Of a stretch of 64,000 nucleotides of DNA, positions 63,208 to 64,000 are shown one piece after another. Position 1 is the first letter of the stretch; every line of letters begins with the position of its first letter. This stretch comes from Verrucomicrobiota bacterium (GTDB lineage Bacteria > Verrucomicrobiota > Verrucomicrobiia > Limisphaerales > SXTU01): NCBI GenBank assembly GCA_016871445.1, contig VHDH01000001.1, positions 1-64,000 on the forward strand, given 5' to 3'. Made by a program: the position numbers and the translations under genes. The notes beneath the pieces were generated by a model. That model ran no database searches and was not told the DNA's origin. It saw nothing but the letters and a program-made list of their open reading frames with translations.

Positions 63208-63287
63208 AGCACGCTCCGTGTGGCGTGCTGCGTGTTGCGTAGCGCGCACGGACACGCGGCCTTTTCACGCAACCAGCACCACGCCCC

Positions 63288-63758
63288 ATGCTCCCTCTCC
63301 ACGCCATTGCCGCCATGTCGCTTAACCGCGTCATCGGGGACGGTCCGCGCATCCCGTGGCACTTGCCGGAGGACTTTAAGTGGTTCAAGGCCACGACGCT
63401 CGGGCACGTGTTGGTGATGGGACGTAAGACCTTTGAGTCCATCGGGCGGCCGCTGCCGGGGCGGGAGACCATCGTGTTAAGCCGCGCAGGCTGGAGCCAT
63501 CCCGGTGTGCGTGTGGCGGCGGGCTTCGACGCCCTGCCCGCGCTCGTGGGCGACCGGCAGGCCTTCCTCTGCGGTGGCGCGCAGCTTTATGCGCAGGGAT
63601 TGCCGCGGTGCTCAGACCTATTCCTGACGCTCGTGAAACGCGAGGTTGCAGGTGATGCATTCTTCCCGTCCTTCGAAGAGCGCTTCGAACTCATCGCCGA
63701 GCTGCGTGACACACCAGAATTCAAAATCCTGCACTACCGGAATCGTGGCGAGCAGTGA
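63288..63758 (+). CDS. folA: dihydrofolate reductase
   Basis: A 156-residue NADPH-dependent enzyme of folate metabolism. The start LHAIAAMSLNRVIGDGPRIPWHLPEDFKWFKATT, VLVMGRKTFESIGRPLPGRETIVLSR and FLCGGAQLYAQGLPRCSDLFLT are classic DHFR motifs. The length is normal. thyA is not adjacent in the window. It is convergent with ileS; the 56-base gap holds a short cgccg-ac-cggcg hairpin without a T-run. Confidence 0.96.
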   Translation: MLPLHAIAAMSLNRVIGDGPRIPWHLPEDFKWFKATTLGHVLVMGRKTFESIGRPLPGRETIVLSRAGWSHPGVRVAAGFDALPALVGDRQAFLCGGAQLYAQGLPRCSDLFLTLVKREVAGDAFFPSFEERFELIAELRDTPEFKILHYRNRGEQ

Positions 63759-63814
63759 AGTGAGCACCCTTACACCTCTTGACCGTTGGGAGATTCGGAC
63801 GCCGACCGGCGAGA

Positions 63815-64000
63815 CTATGAGGCCGCGAATTGTTTCACGGCTTCAACACAACGCAGGCAGAGCGTCGGATGCTCCTTACTCGTGCCGACTTCGATTTCTG
63901 TGTGCCAGCAGCGTTCACATTTGGTTCCGTTTGCTTTCGCGACGGTGAAGGTGGTGGTAGTGGCTTGAGTGAATTGAAGTTGTGAGACGTTAAGTAATTC
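63815..64000 (-). CDS. ileS: 3' end of isoleucyl-tRNA synthetase (partial)
   Basis: The minus strand is open from the window edge and reads 61 residues to a TAG (63817-63815): [10 protein letters not shown], then [20 protein letters not shown] and [16 protein letters not shown]. The C-x-x-C-W ... C-x-x-C arrangement with G-x-K-C-x-R-C-W and H-P-x-L-C-x-R-C is the C-terminal zinc-binding motif of bacterial IleRS. It is not in the supplied track because its start lies outside the window. Confidence 0.9.
   Translation of the reverse strand, partial: ELLNVSQLQFTQATTTTFTVAKANGTKCERCWHTEIEVGTSKEHPTLCLRCVEAVKQFAAS

Noticed and set aside
63208-63287. GC-rich gcgtg-repeated stretch before folA as a repeat element
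   Set aside because: It is a short run of gcgtg-like words with no clear period or second copy in the window.

Overview
The window looks like a chromosomal segment of a Verrucomicrobiota bacterium, probably the Pedosphaera/Limisphaera side (former subdivision 3). This is inferred from gene content: two DUF1501 Tat-exported proteins, a DUF1080 (3-keto-disaccharide hydrolase) protein, a sulfatase plus a sulfatase fossil, an unusually short ATP synthase delta subunit, a GldG/DUF4340/AsmA-like envelope operon, and moderately high GC with many GTG/TTG starts. No phage, IS element, CRISPR array, rRNA or tRNA was recognised.

Layout. 1-7.4 kb: end of an unidentified gene, a CstA carbon-starvation transporter, a GYF_2/membrane/Asp-repeat protein, a phosphodiester glycosidase, and a LemA + M48 metalloprotease pair. 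7.5-15.7 kb: cysteine desulfurase, CHASE2 adenylate/guanylate cyclase, a TIM-barrel sugar isomerase-like protein, a tightly coupled cupin-glutaredoxin-lipoyl synthase operon, a DUF1501 protein and a truncated creatininase. 15.8-22.5 kb: a complete F1Fo ATP synthase operon in order B-E-F-H-A-G-D-C, closed by a clear intrinsic terminator, with a 20-bp hairpin between atpD and atpC. 22.5-32.3 kb (minus strand): Do-like protease, Gld-type ABC transporter (ATPase, permease, GldG-like), DUF4340 protein and a large AsmA-like protein, apparently one envelope operon. 32.5-37.6 kb: second DUF1501, RdgB, PyrB, a sulfatase fossil and an intact sulfatase. 37.7-59.9 kb: a type II secretion operon E-F-G-H-I-J-K-L-M(+C-like)-D followed by a small lipoprotein. 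60-64 kb: DUF2237, MOSC, DUF1080, N-acetylmuramoyl-L-alanine amidase, FolA, and the 3' end of ileS.

The outstanding feature is the secretin closing the type II secretion operon. It is about 3,939 residues long, against 650-750 for an ordinary GspD. It keeps a signal peptide, an N0 domain and one canonical C-terminal secretin domain, but between them I count by eye about 43 tandem N1-like (Secretin_N) domains of about 81 residues, with an internal four-domain super-repeat. If each domain forms a ring, as N1-N3 do in known secretins, the channel would have an extraordinarily long periplasmic stalk. The neighbouring genes (a PilM/PilN-like GspL, a protein that seems to join GspM/PilO-like and GspC/PilP-like parts, and a candidate pilotin lipoprotein) suggest a divergent, otherwise coherent secretion or pseudopilus machine adapted to an unusual envelope.
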